Assembly: GCA_950295325.1 (NCBI GenBank)
Contig: OX485807.1
Location: 34,812,440 to 34,876,439, forward strand
Direction of reading: 5' to 3'
Source: Polytrichum commune
Taxonomy: Eukaryota; Streptophyta; Polytrichopsida; Polytrichales; Polytrichaceae
DNA: 64,000 nucleotides
In this document: in pieces, positions 24,768 through 35,264 of the stretch
Layout: every line of letters begins with the position of its first letter
Position numbering within the stretch: the first letter of the stretch is position 1
Position numbers and translations under genes: made by a program
Notes under the pieces: model-generated
Seen by the model: only the letters and a program-made list of their open reading frames with translations
Told to the model about the DNA's origin: nothing
Database searches by the model: none

Positions 24768-25190
24768 CCGAAAAAACAGTGAATGACCACTACTGGTGCA
24801 CTAGACTAGCAGTAGAATGATTCATGTATGGACCCAAAATGACTACCTATAAAAGTGGTGGTCCGAAAAAGACGCAACGATCAACTGGATGGTTTCTGTT
24901 TCGCACCACTTGGAATCGCTTATGGGTGCCATGGAGTTAACCGTTTTGTGCGCAGTGTGGGGTATTTCGATCCTCAAAGTAGGGAGACTCTATCGTACAA
25001 GCAGGGGGATTTTCCTTACTCACCTCTTTGAAGAAGGAAATGTAACTTAATATTTACCAAGAAACAAAACTACAAAAACATGTTGCATTCCTCATCCTTT
25101 CCTCCATTCTTAAAAAAAATAAAAATAACAATTGCACGCATTTCACGCCACTATTTCTGGGCCGAATCGGCTGATTTTCACCGTTTTCCG
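24768..25190. mobile_element. Repeat family F, copy 2
   Basis: About 423 bp, uninterrupted. Left end ccgaaaaaacagtgaatgac; right end gattttcaccgttttccg. The ends form an imperfect inverted repeat (cggaaaacggtgaa in the complete form). It gives the empty-site comparison for the hAT-type insertion in copy 1. Confidence 0.72.
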
Positions 25191-25200
25191 CAATGCTACT

Positions 25201-25699
25201 TTATGTGATCACTGGAGCTAGGCTATGCATGCAAGGCAGCCCTATATTCTCGGTATTGATGAATGTCAATCTGGCTCCCCTCATTCTATCCGGAGTGAGC
25301 AGCAGGTGCTGCATTATTTGCGACGAGAGATATTCATCATCAGGACTGTACCTCTATTATAAGCCCCAATTAGACCTAACAGCATCTTCTCGATTCTTAA
25401 ATCACTTAATCAATGTCGCTCCCCACAGCATGCAGTAATTAATATCGTGTAATTAAGTACGACTAATTAACTTGATCTTAATTCTCCACACAACACAATC
25501 AGTCACCAGTGATGACCTTCTAATTCATTCACTCACTCACTCCGAAGCTGTAATTAAGCGAGCCTGCCTTTTAGAATCGAAGTTAATGATCTGGTTTAAT
25601 TAGTGGAAGATGATGGAGATTAATGGATCAAAGTACCTGGGAAGCAACTTCTGGCCTATGTAACCTCCGTGGATCAGGCAGATCGAGATTCTTCCTCAT
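25201..25699 (-). CDS. Candidate small two-exon gene (about 71 aa), unrecognised
   Basis: Exon 1 (25637-25699) is ATG plus 20 codons ending CAG, directly followed by a strong donor GTACTT. Exon 2 (25201-25353) follows an AG acceptor and keeps phase 0 for 50 codons to TAA (RYSPDDEYLSSQIMQHLLLT...). About 75 bp upstream of the ATG on the same strand is a TATATATA box. Against it: the acceptor lacks a good pyrimidine tract, the exons are short and no homolog comes to mind. It could instead be a non-coding transcript. An overlapping plus-strand 81-codon ORF at 25193-25438 is less convincing. Confidence 0.27.
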
Positions 25700-25769
25700 A
25701 GTAGGGTGAAAATCGGAATTGCAACACGTGTTCCGAATACTATAAGTATAAGTTTAGTACTTTGATGAG

Positions 25770-25782
25770 TCTATGTATATAT
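25770..25782 (-). promoter_or_regulatory. TATA box of the candidate gene at 25201-25699
   Basis: On the minus strand the sequence reads cactatatatacatag, about 75 bp before the candidate ATG at 25699, with the G-box core cacgtg (aacacgtgtt) between them. Confidence 0.35.
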
Positions 25783-26175
25783 AGTGCGAGCCCGATGATC
25801 GGTCACTAGGGTATAATGTAGATAAAATGGTGATTGTTCTTTTCAAATCTGGCGGCATCGCGCTCATCTTCTTATTCTTGGAACTTCCTTTATATAACTT
25901 ACCAATCAATGCTCATAATTCCCACTGTAATAAACCCCCCAAGTTCTTTACCATATCTTTTACCCATTACCAAAATATCCCCAAACTTTTCCCTCACACC
26001 CTTCCGAGTTTTAGCACCCTTGAATCGGGGTTATTAGGGTTTCCACTATACTCTAGTGGGACCCGGTCGAATGGGTTAACAATAGACCCATGACTTTAGG
26101 AATTCGTTTCCCGGCACTTACCATGGGAGTGCGGTAAAAGCTTGCACCTTGTGAATTTGTCATCGATGTATTTTA

Positions 26176-26366
26176 TATTATTTTATAATTTTTTGAGACA
26201 GAAGGCCGACAGGCGAGCGCCAAAGCATAGGAGGCGGTTGACCACCTGGTAAGTTTTCCATCAAGTAGAGAGGAGATTTCACAGCCGGGATTTGAACCGC
26301 CAACCTCTTCCTTGAGATTTGGGTATCTCTCCACCATCATCCGGTAGTTTAAGGTCATCTCGGACC
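26176..26366 (-). mobile_element. tRNA-derived SINE (Au-SINE-like)
   Basis: On the minus strand it carries a perfect Pol III B box, GGTTCAAATCC (26288-26298), and reads on through ctctacttgatgg, cttaccaggtggtcaaccgc and tttggcgctcgcctgtcggc to an A/T-rich 3' tail, the layout of plant Au-type SINEs. A 10-bp target duplication ATGTATTTTA flanks it exactly (26166-26175 and 26367-26376), so the 191-bp insertion is full length. It encodes no protein and depends on LINE machinery. Confidence 0.85.
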
Positions 26367-27072
26367 ATGTATTTTAGAAATAGTTTCATTAGATCAATTC
26401 AGGGTCTCGGATTCCGATTCTGGTGTTAACTTGGCTGAATATAATCATATCCGAGTTGTACATAGCAATCAACATTTTTCACCCTCCCCCTCGGAAGGTG
26501 CCACGGAATGTCACCCTCGAGTTTAGCTTGGGATACGCAAGTATTGTCGAGAAGAAGTCTATGGGCGATGAAAGCAGCTTATGGCTTCTGGTGAGGCCAC
26601 GTTGCCTGTGCTTTCTCGACCGTTGGATTTGACCGATGTAACCCTCCTCCCCTGATCTCCTTCTGGTTGTAATTTCATTCCAAAGGGGGGGAAGTATGGG
26701 CCGTTGTGAGAGATTTAGTGAATCACAAAGCAAGGGATATCCATGGGTTGAAATTTGAGTTTCCAAAATCGGTAGCCAATGATCTGTGTGAGTCAATCAC
26801 AACATTATACAATGTTGTAGCAAGATAGGGATTTCTATCCTTATGGACCACCCAACATTATTGAAGCAATCTTTAAATCCAGAGAGAGAATTTTCCTAAG
26901 GAACTTTAAGACCATTATATTAGCACAAGATTGGCAAACTATATGGCTTCGTTCTGGAAAAATTAACCAGTTGGTGGCTGGAATTGAAAGTTGTTAGAGC
27001 AAGAGGACAAGCAAGGTTGATCTACTATGTATTACATCCTTTACAACACACACTTAAATAAAACAAGAAGTA

Positions 27073-27902
27073 TGCACCAGTCAATGCCTATACTCTTGCT
27101 TTGTTGATTTAAAAACAAGCTCTTTTGATACAATTCCGGTGACAAACTTTGGGAACGCCTCCAACATTAAGTTGTAAAAGCCATGTATACACTATACTTT
27201 GTGTGAAAGTACAAATTGTTGATGATAAATATGGCAAAGTTATGTCTAATACTTGTGTCAAACAAGAATGCCCCCTTTCTCCCACACTAATTGGGCTATG
27301 TATTAATAAATTGGGACATATATAAGCGATACCTACCATGATTCTCCGTATTTATTTAACATAATGCTTGCCATTATCCTTTACGTTGACAATGTTGTCA
27401 TGCTTTCAAAATCAAAAGCATGCTTAGATAGACTCCTCAACAAGCTATATGAGTTTTACATTTAAGTAAGATGGGTATTAAGTGGCTTGTTTTCTTAATC
27501 AAGCCCCTTTCAAACTGATTGGTATGTGGTTGAGTAGGATCAAAGAGCAAAAGTCATAAAGACACATGTTCAAAAGAAATTGGACTATGTATTTGAATAT
27601 TAATAACTAATCTACACTCAATAGTGGACACAATTAGGAGGACCTACATATCCAATTAAGAAATCAACAAACATGCACTTCCAATGATCATAACCAAATC
27701 AAGGGAGGTCCAATTTTCAATCTGATTTTTGCATATGTTTCATTGTAGATTTGCTAATGCAACATAGGTTTGGTTGTGCAATCTAATCGGTAGAAGTTGG
27801 AGAACATGAAAAACAAACCAAATAACACCCACATACCTTATCCAAGATCTTGATGTTAATTTATTTAAGACTATAATCATGATCTTTGGCCGAAACAAGA
27901 AG
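27073..27902 (+). pseudogene. Decayed LINE reverse transcriptase, split by a MITE
   Basis: Reverse transcriptase blocks appear in order on the plus strand: LYSCFVDLKTSSFDTIP (from about 27088, the FVDFKKAFDTVP block with the core Asp); LWERLQH and an AMYTLYF block; CVKQECPLSPTLIGLC (27254 on, the G-x-x-QGCPLSPTLF block); and ILYVDNVVMLSKSKACLDRLL (27376 on), where the usual YADD is YVDN. After a 358-bp insertion the frame resumes as LDVNLFKTIIMIFGRNKK (27849-27902), the usual NLSKTKIM segment. There are frame shifts and stops between blocks, so it is dead. Confidence 0.8.
27473..27830. mobile_element. MITE family G, copy G1 (inside the LINE reverse transcriptase)
   Basis: 358 bp, matching the inverted copy at 34919-35264 along its length (ttatttggtttg..ttttcatg, ctccaacttctac, aaatctacaatgaaa). 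The ends read GGGTATTAAGTGGCTTG and CAAATAACACCC, a GGGTRTT...ATTTGG-type Harbinger-like terminus. No clean target duplication is visible. Confidence 0.75.
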
Positions 27903-29575
27903 GTTTTTACATAAACATTGACTAAATAGAGACAACTTATGAATATAATTATCTCGGACCCTCATGGCTACTTTGAGCCTTCAAGTGAAAGGCAACAAAT
28001 TGTAGGTATGAAAGCTCAAATGGCCACCTTAAGGAAAATAGCCGTAGTTGAAGTCACATGTTGGGAACTCAAATCCCATCTACTCAAAGCCTCAATGATC
28101 ATAACTCTTTCATATGGTGCAAAGGTTTTTTATCTTTTTATTTTTTTATTTTATTGAGGGGGGCACTCTCTCTTAGAATAAGTACACACATGCGATAATG
28201 TAATGTTTTATGGGGCTATTTACCTACTTTCAAAATAATGGTAAATTGTTGTGACTATTAGCACCTTATGGGTACTTCTAAATTGTTGAACGATTAGTTA
28301 AATGGTGCCCTATATTACTTATATGTTAAGAAAATCCCCAATTCCCCAAAGTTCTTAAAGTGTACTATAAATTGTAAGACCCGTTTATTGGGCTGAAGCT
28401 CTTTTTAAGAAGAAAAAAATTTGAGATCTTGATCTGGAAGCTATTGGGGACAATGATTTCACAAACAATTTCATCCATCCCTCAATCATTCAAATAAATC
28501 CATCCATTTTTCATCCATTCTCCATAATTGAAATGCAAGGTACATAATTTCTCATAGCTAGCCCCATATTTCCATGGTATTTTATATGTACCACTTGGGT
28601 AAATTTATGATGTTATGTCAAATGCTATATTACATATGAAAATGTTTCACACACCTAGATCACTCTATACTACATATATGTAATTATTTTACAAACTTAA
28701 TCCACTGTTAATATATTAGACCTTATATTTTATTGCACATAGTCTCTACATTTTTCACAAGTACCCCCTCCCCATTGGCTGGGGCGAAACAACCCATACA
28801 TTGGTTCCTTGGAGGCAAGGGTCTAGGCATCCAACAAGGAATGAGTGTATGGGTTGGTAAAGCCATGGATTTGCCAATATAAGGCAAGTGTGGCTTGTAA
28901 TTTATGGTCCCAGATTCTCACAATCACGAGGTGCTAAGCAAGATCATAATAGGTTATTCAAGAAACATATCATCCCATGTGTAAGGTGGGACCAAACTAA
29001 GACAGGTAACACACATAATCGCCCCTATGTGACCATCATGGGTCAAGAGAACTTTTCACTTTGAAATATTGTAAGAAATAGAAATACAATATGTTTCAAA
29101 ATATTGTGAGTTGCATAGCTTTCAAATCAATTGTGAACACTTTATCCAACAAGATAATCGACGTATAAATTGGATGGCAATGAGTATGCAAACTTATCAA
29201 TGTGTCTACAATAAGGTAGAAGCTTTCAATTCCATCGGTGACCCCGATTTTGACACCTACTTTTGTCTGAAAAGTAGCACCTACGTACTCAACTATGAAC
29301 ACTAATTATATTATTCCAAGGACTAAAAATACAACTCATTGGTAGAAAAAAAACAAAATGTCAACAATCAACATTGTCCACTTTGGGGGGGGGAGGGAGG
29401 CTATGTGATGTAAAGGAGGTCAAATAAGGTTTGTAGCTTTGACTGTTTCTATAAAAATCAAATATGCTCAGATTCATGTGATCTCGATGTCACTAAGCTC
29501 CAAGCCCAAACATTGGATAATTTGTCTGCTTTAGGTAACGAACCATAGTGTTCAAATCAATCGCGCTAGGGACTA
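27903..29575. other. No gene seen
   Basis: AT-rich. A 72-codon ORF (27939-28157) follows the LINE remnant but is unrecognised. A G-rich run lies at about 29383-29400. Confidence 0.5.
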
Positions 29576-29750
29576 GTGCCTTATAGCCCACCCACACTTA
29601 CTGGTGCGGGCCACCAGTGAACGGTTCTTACCAACAAGGATCACTTTTAGAGTTGGTTCAACCAGCGAGAGCCACTGGATGTAACCAATGTTGGTACTCA
29701 CCGTTCACTGATGTCCCACACCAATAAGTGTGGATGGGCTATTAGGGCAC
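29576..29750. mobile_element. 175-bp foldback element
   Basis: It has long inverted arms: gtgccttatagcccaccc/cacacttactggtg at left facing caccaataagtgtgg/atgggctattagggcac at right, with a second matching tier (ccagtgaacggttcttacca and ggtactcaccgttcactg). Most of the element is stem. No ORF. Confidence 0.8.
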
Positions 29751-30096
29751 GATCACCCATCATTACAACAAACACATTATGGAGTTGGGTTTTATTTAGC
29801 CTTCCACCAACTCCAAGGGCTAAAGAAACCCAACTCCTTCCAATCACCATGCAACAAACCCTAAACCACATACACCTAGTGGGACCCACTCACACCCTCT
29901 ACCACATAATGGGGGAGGGAAACAATGGTTGCGGTTGGGTAGATGCCGAAGTGCAGTGTTTCACTCAAGCTTGACATGCATTGTCGGCATTGAGAGCCAA
30001 CCCGGAAAAAGAAACATTTGGATTGCACTATTGCTTGTCTTTACATGGTGCCTAAGCCCTAATCTACCGGTTCAGCCAATGGGGTGGGGCCAATTT

Positions 30097-30315
30097 TCAA
30101 GGAAACGGTACTATGGTAGACAAACCCACTTCCGATAACCACCCCAATCGCAATACATAGAGTCCTCTGAAGTCGTAAAGCTCCAGACATGTAGCCGTCA
30201 TTATATGCTTTGGAATGTTGGAAATAGATAGTGAGGGGTTGATCACACCGGCCGGTTCATACACCATCCGTCGGCATCTCCAGCTGTAATAATGTGAAAA
30301 GTGGTGGGTTAGCAT
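30097..30315 (-). CDS. Unrecognised ORF, 72 codons
   Basis: A minus-strand ATG ORF (MLTHHFSHYYSWRCRRMVYE...). A possible intron acceptor (attattacag) lies 30 bp in, so the reading frame from about 30275 could be an exon. No family is recognised and there is no supporting partner exon. Confidence 0.15.
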   Translation of the reverse strand: MLTHHFSHYYSWRCRRMVYEPAGVINPSLSISNIPKHIMTATCLELYDFRGLYVLRLGWLSEVGLSTIVPFP

Positions 30316-30775
30316 TCATTTCTCAGCATAATCCTGGACAGATTTCGCGGCTGGAACTGGACGGAAGTTTTGGTGTGATTGGGGCATGAGTAGGTTAGAG
30401 AGGAGTCATAATTGTTGAGGAGTTCAACGTGATGGGAAAAGTGATTTAAAAGGGCATGGATTTGGGTTCCTTGAAAAGGGTACTAACTGTCCTCATGTTA
30501 TCATCTACCAATTACCATAAATAAATCGACCTACGATGCGAATACGGGTTGGGAGAGAATCTTGCCTTTGGAAATTTACTATAATTTCAATACTCCAAAA
30601 TAAATTGTGAAATTTTCGTTAAATATTGTGATATCAATTTCCAAGCATGTGAAAAATCACTCCAATATCACACATGTACCATACTTGTGTGAAATCGCTT
30701 AAGTTATTGGAAATGGGCATGTCTAACCTTAATAACATGTGAACATGGTGCTAGGTGCGATTACAAAGTATTAGG

Positions 30776-31092
30776 GCCACTTCACACACGAGACAACAGC
30801 CGTGACCATGTACCCGGAGGCCCCTTGATTCTCATCAACATGGTATGCCACTGACATGGTATGATGAAACTTCTGTCAAGCCTAACCCTTGGAGGTGGGC
30901 TTCACACAAATTCCGTCAGACCATAAAACATGATCCATAGTCCACCATGTAAGAATCCATGTACAATTTTCAACCATGATAATCTCTTTGGGCCCTTAGC
31001 CCTCACCAGTCCGGGCCTTTTCGACCAATGGGAGGGATCTTCAAAGAATGAAACCGGTCACGGACCTTCAGTCTCGGCGGTGTGAATGGCCC
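30776..31092. mobile_element. Tourist-like MITE family A, copy A6 (shortened)
   Basis: 317 bp with TTA on both sides (30773-30775, 31093-31095). Ends GGGCCACTTCACACACGAG and gtgtgaatggccc. It keeps the central cccttggaggtgggctt motif but lacks about 180 bp compared with A1, A2 and A5. Confidence 0.85.
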
Positions 31093-31515
31093 TTATTCCG
31101 CAACTTATTACCAGAAACATAGAGTATTAAATCTGCCACTCAGATTCATGCCAAAAGGATAAAGGGGGAATATACTTTACTTGGTCAGGGGCCCTTCATT
31201 ATCCTGGATCCACCAGTCCTCTGTTATAATAGAGTGGCCCAAATTAACCAATTGTGGCGTGAACTGGTGGAGCTGAGAGAGGCCATTCGGTCGGACTAAT
31301 TGCTAAATCAGAAACCCAAACAAGTTCTTAAAATACCACCTCACAAATTATATGTTTCCCACCAGTCATATTAAAGCCACCTTAGTTTGTTTGCCGACAA
31401 TTCCCCCATTCAATACCCCCAATACACTACCACACCAGCCCCACCTAAATATACATACATAGAACAGGGCCGCCTGTTAATTAAATCAGAAACTATTATG
31501 CAACCAACTGGTGTG

Positions 31516-31525
31516 TATATATAAA
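31516..31525 (+). promoter_or_regulatory. Strong TATA box
   Basis: TATATATAAA, followed by a C-rich stretch where a start site is expected (about 31550), opening a GC-rich island to about 31960. The island also holds tgacgtca (31610), two cacgtg G-box cores (about 31655 and 31860) and gataagg (31744), a set seen in plant light- or ABA-responsive promoters. Confidence 0.5.
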
Positions 31526-31595
31526 CCCCCCCTCCCCTATCACCAACTGATGCACCTATTTCCGTGCAAGCCAGCCGCAGTGTTTATTACCTGTC

Positions 31596-31724
31596 ATGGC
31601 CACCGGGAATGACGTCAGCGCCCCGGCCGCCGCATCACAGGAAGAGTCACGCAGCCACGTGTCAGAATCCCATTGTCCAGAGCCCTCCTCAGCGAGGCTA
31701 TTGTCTCTGGACAACGAAATCTAG
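31596..31724 (+). CDS. Possible 42-aa ORF in the GC island
   Basis: ATGGCC lies about 70 bp downstream of the TATATATAAA box and opens a 42-codon frame (MATGNDVSAPAAASQEESRS...) ending at TAG. The start context (gtcATGGCC) is good. The frame is short and no donor site that would extend it was found, so it may be a small peptide, a uORF or a chance frame inside a promoter. Confidence 0.25.
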   Translation: MATGNDVSAPAAASQEESRSHVSESHCPEPSSARLLSLDNEI

Positions 31725-31725
31725 G

Positions 31726-31960
31726 TGGCTTTAATAAGGGGGAGATAAGGAGCGTGAGAGGGGGTGGGGGAGGGGATCTGGGCCGCCAGATCGGACGGCT
31801 GGGAAGGGGGAGTTCCCCGAGCGGGTTCCCGTGGAGGGGAACGGGAGGGGAGCAATTGGCCACGTGCAGGGAGAGAAAGCGGGGGGTGGGGGGAGGGAAG
31901 GGGCTTGGGACGTGCTTCGGAGCTTGTTGGATAAAGTGGTGCCAAGTAGGAGAGTGGTAT
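31726..31960. other. Purine-rich GC island
   Basis: The plus strand is dominated by GGGGAGG/GGGAGGGG runs, giving long but low-complexity Pro-rich frames on the minus strand that I do not accept as genes. It is far more GC-rich than anything nearby apart from the U-box gene. Confidence 0.6.
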
Positions 31961-32275
31961 ATTTAGGCCAATGTCCATGCGCCATTTGTCGTTTCTCTTG
32001 GTTCTATACCCACATTTTGCTTGTGGCAGCCCGCCATTTGTTATCCCTCCAGGATGGGCCCGTCCCCTGAATATACTTCGCCCCGCATGCAAAATTCAAG
32101 TATTTTTGGGACACCAAATCCCGCCTGCCCGCGATCAAAAAAAGTAAACAACAACCCCCAAAAAAAGTTTCACCCCCGTCACCAAATGGCCGTCGGCCCG
32201 TCGTAATTATTAAACTACCTTACCGCCTACACCAGTTATGTTCCTTAATAGGAGATGGTGGGCCAGGGATAGAGA

Positions 32276-32600
32276 ACTACACTAAATAGGATACTTAGTG
32301 TTTGATACACTAAATACGAACGCATACACTAAATGTCAATAACCCTATGAAAGTAAGTACCATTACATGTAAACTCGAACATTAAATATGAACTATGGTA
32401 ATATGTGGACGTTGCATGTTTGAATTTAGTGTTAGTGAGGATATGGGAATAAAAAGACCCATGATTATATGGGAGGATTCCGGTATATCTTCTGGCATAT
32501 CTTCTAACAATAATTGTCATGAAATTGAAGATTAGTGTTGAGCGAGGTAGGGTGGTAACAACATTAAATGTAATCAAACACTAAATATCTTATTTAATAT
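32276..32600. mobile_element. MITE family E, copy 2
   Basis: About 325 bp matching 4971-5296 end to end, with ends ATACTTAGTGTTTGATAC and GTAATCAAACACTAAATAT. Confidence 0.75.
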
Positions 32601-32689
32601 ACCTCTTTGAGCTGGGCCCCAGTCAAGATTAGCCAAGGTGAAAAACGTGGTCCATTATATTATAGGGGACTCAATGAGCGGGGAGAACC

Positions 32690-32850
32690 AATTGCTCGTT
32701 ACAGATGAATTGGTCGAGTTTGACAATTAATTTTGTTGATGTTTAAGACTTCATGAAAGTTACCGATCGTTTGAGAGGAGTTTAGAGAATATACCCCAAT
32801 TGAATGAAGGAAAACCGAAAGATGTCAATATGTAATTGGCTGGACTTGGA
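32690..32850 (+). repeat. Dispersed repeat N, copy 1
   Basis: It shares gttg..tttga.aatt, aagacttcatgaaa, agaatatacc, aaaccgaaagatgtcaa and ggctggacttggacac with 57945-58110 and, in part, 40205-40320. Confidence 0.5.
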
Positions 32851-33941
32851 CACATGAGGATATTGATTGATTATTGCTCAAAATTGTCCTGGACAATGAG
32901 GGGATTGTTAAATCGACCACACGTTGGTTAAAACGACCAGAGTCAACATCTAAGGTGTCAACTAGGTTTTCACTTGTCATCCAAGTTTATTGATTCTAAC
33001 ACATAGTTAATAACCTTGCTCCTCTTCATGTGTGCGATGAAAAATCATATTTTGACCCCGTGATGCATCTTTGTGGTCATTTTAACAAACTACGTGGTCC
33101 ATTTGACAATTCCCATATTATATCTTGTAGGCTTCTTTTTGAGATTAATATGACAATGGAACTAGTACTAGAAGTCCTCAATTAATTTAGAGGGACCCAC
33201 TTGAGATGAATGAACCACAAATCTATCTACACTGGATTTTTATTAGACTTCTTTAACCTCGGTTATGTTAGTGCGTAATTACCCCGGCCTTAGATAATGC
33301 CCAAAATGTTACATTGAGCTCTACACATAGGTATGACAATTGACTTTACAATTTATGAATGATTAATTCATAAACTCACTTTGAGAATAGATTAATAAAA
33401 TATTAATGGACCATCTCATGAATATGCGCATTACTTCATAGCTCCCCCTAACTACACCCCTTTCTTTCTAAAAGGATTTACTTCTGTGACTAAAACAAAA
33501 AAACTTCTTATCTACATAGTATTTCAAGCATTTGTTGTTGTTATAATACCTACATGATGGTTCAAGCATGTAGGTAGTGTATATATCCTCAGATGCAAGT
33601 ACTAACTTAAATGAACAAAATAGTTCTTATGAGCATCCACCAAAGACCCAAAGGCACCCACCCACAAGCACTGCCAACATACGAATCCCAAAAAACACAT
33701 CCCATGTAACTAGTTAATTTTGTAAATCTACCGCTACGAAATATTTAAATCATTTTGATTGTGTGTGATGCATGCTTTGAGACATGTATGTTGGTAGTGA
33801 GCATTACATGAGTATGCGGTCTTACCATTGGTTCTCTTCCCCTAGATGGTTAGAATCATAGAAATGTGGTTCATAATCTACCATCTAAAAACCTTTATAG
33901 ATCATGAAACCATCTAGCATGAGAGGACAACACCAATGATG
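32851..33941. other. No gene seen
   Basis: AT-rich with no ORF or repeat match of note. Confidence 0.5.
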
Positions 33942-34115
33942 TGATTTAGTGTGGCCCACACTAGTCATCATCAAACCAAATCAATTATCTTGCAATTAGT
34001 TGGTGGCAACCAAAGAGGGTGTCACGTGACACTTTCTGCCCACTTGGTGTTATACGACCAGTCACAAAGACCATTTAATTGACACGACACACCAATTTTA
34101 AGGCCACACTAAATC
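33942..34115. mobile_element. MITE family C, copy C2
   Basis: 174 bp with matching ends GATTTAGTGTGGCC and GGCCACACTAAATC, the clearest termini of this family. The interior is shared in inverted sense with C1 and C6. Confidence 0.8.
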
Positions 34116-34712
34116 AAATGCTTAGTGTAGTGGTAAGGCAACATGATTCTCATATGGCATGTTTTGGGTTACCTAAGAAATATGGGGACACGAATTATCT
34201 TGTCTCCGTCTTTGTGAAGTGTAACTTGCAAAGTGCTTGAAGACCGATTCCAAGAGCTTCTCCATCGCCCTTCACTTGTGGTAGTGATACATTAAAGCGC
34301 AGTATTCCCTCGAGAATTCTGGAATCTAAAACAATAATTTGACAAAGTCTTCATCATCATGCCCACAATGTTGTGGACCGGAAATTGTCTAATCTTGTTA
34401 AAACATTGCAAGTCACGAAGATCATCATTTTAAATCTCATAAGTAGAGTTCAGATGCAAGGTTATTAGCAGTCATTAGTGGAAAAAAATGACAACATAAA
34501 AAAATGAAAAATCTCTTTAGATGATGACACAACCTTCCTAATTGTGTTAAGCATTGAGTCTAGAATGATATCCACATTCTAAGCACAAAGCCCAATCCCA
34601 TCGTAGCATGGATCATTTTAGTGTCTCTTCTTAATTGCAAGCCTTGTCATATATTTTACATTTCATGTGCAAGTGTTCTATGAGAAAGAGTGACCACATA
34701 AGGTTCACATAC

Positions 34713-34918
34713 CTTATATTGTCTATAATGTCATCTAAATTTTTTGGGGCAAATTTGACAGAGTTGGTATACCTCATGTAAGTTGTGTTGATCAAGGCCA
34801 CCACCCAACTTGTCAACGTTGATAGCGCAAAACTAATTATCCAGTGCTCGGTAACACCTAAAGATCCGATTGTTGCTAGAACATGTAAAGTATTTCTCAA
34901 GAATTGTGTGGATAGTAA
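34713..34918 (-). pseudogene. Exon-like fragment of a membrane protein, cut by a MITE
   Basis: An open minus-strand frame starts right at the edge of MITE G2 and reads LLSTQFLRNTLHVLATIGSL, then GVTEHWIISFALSTLTSWVV with a hydrophobic helix, and ends DDIIDNI at a consensus donor (AAG followed by GTATGTG). Composition is strongly protein-like. I do not recognise the family. The upstream part should lie beyond the MITE at >35264, but only a poor match to coding sequence is seen there, so the gene is broken or the frame is fortuitous. Confidence 0.4.
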
Positions 34919-35264
34919 GGGTGTTATTTGGTTTGATTTTCATGTTCTCCAACTTCTACTGATTAGATTTACACAATGAAACTTGTGTTGCATCAACAAA
35001 TCTACAATGAAAGCATAAATAAAAATCGGACCTCCCTTGATTTAGTTATGGCTATTGGAAGTGCATGTTTGTTGATTTCTTAACTCAACACATGAGTCCT
35101 CCCAATTGTGTTCACTATTGAGTGTGGAGTAGATAAAATTGGAAGACATAGTCGAATCTCTTTAAAACATGTGCTTGTAGGGCGTTTGATCTTTGATCCT
35201 CACTTAACCAAACACCAATCAAATATAGAATGTCCGGCTAAGAAAAGTGACCAAATGACTACCC
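34919..35264. mobile_element. MITE family G, copy G2
   Basis: About 346 bp, inverted relative to G1. The ends GGGTGTTATTTGGTTTG and the complement GGGTAGTCATTTGGTCAC are clearly related. TAA precedes the left end; the right flank does not repeat it. Confidence 0.75.

Noticed and set aside
25212-25285. Possible miRNA-like hairpin (ctggagctaggc facing tctggctcc)
   Set aside because: Only about 11 paired positions including wobbles before the arms diverge; no match to a known plant miRNA.
31721-32092. 123-codon minus-strand ORF in the GC island
   Set aside because: Low-complexity Pro/Ser-rich translation caused by GGGGAGG runs on the other strand; overlapping frames are equally open.
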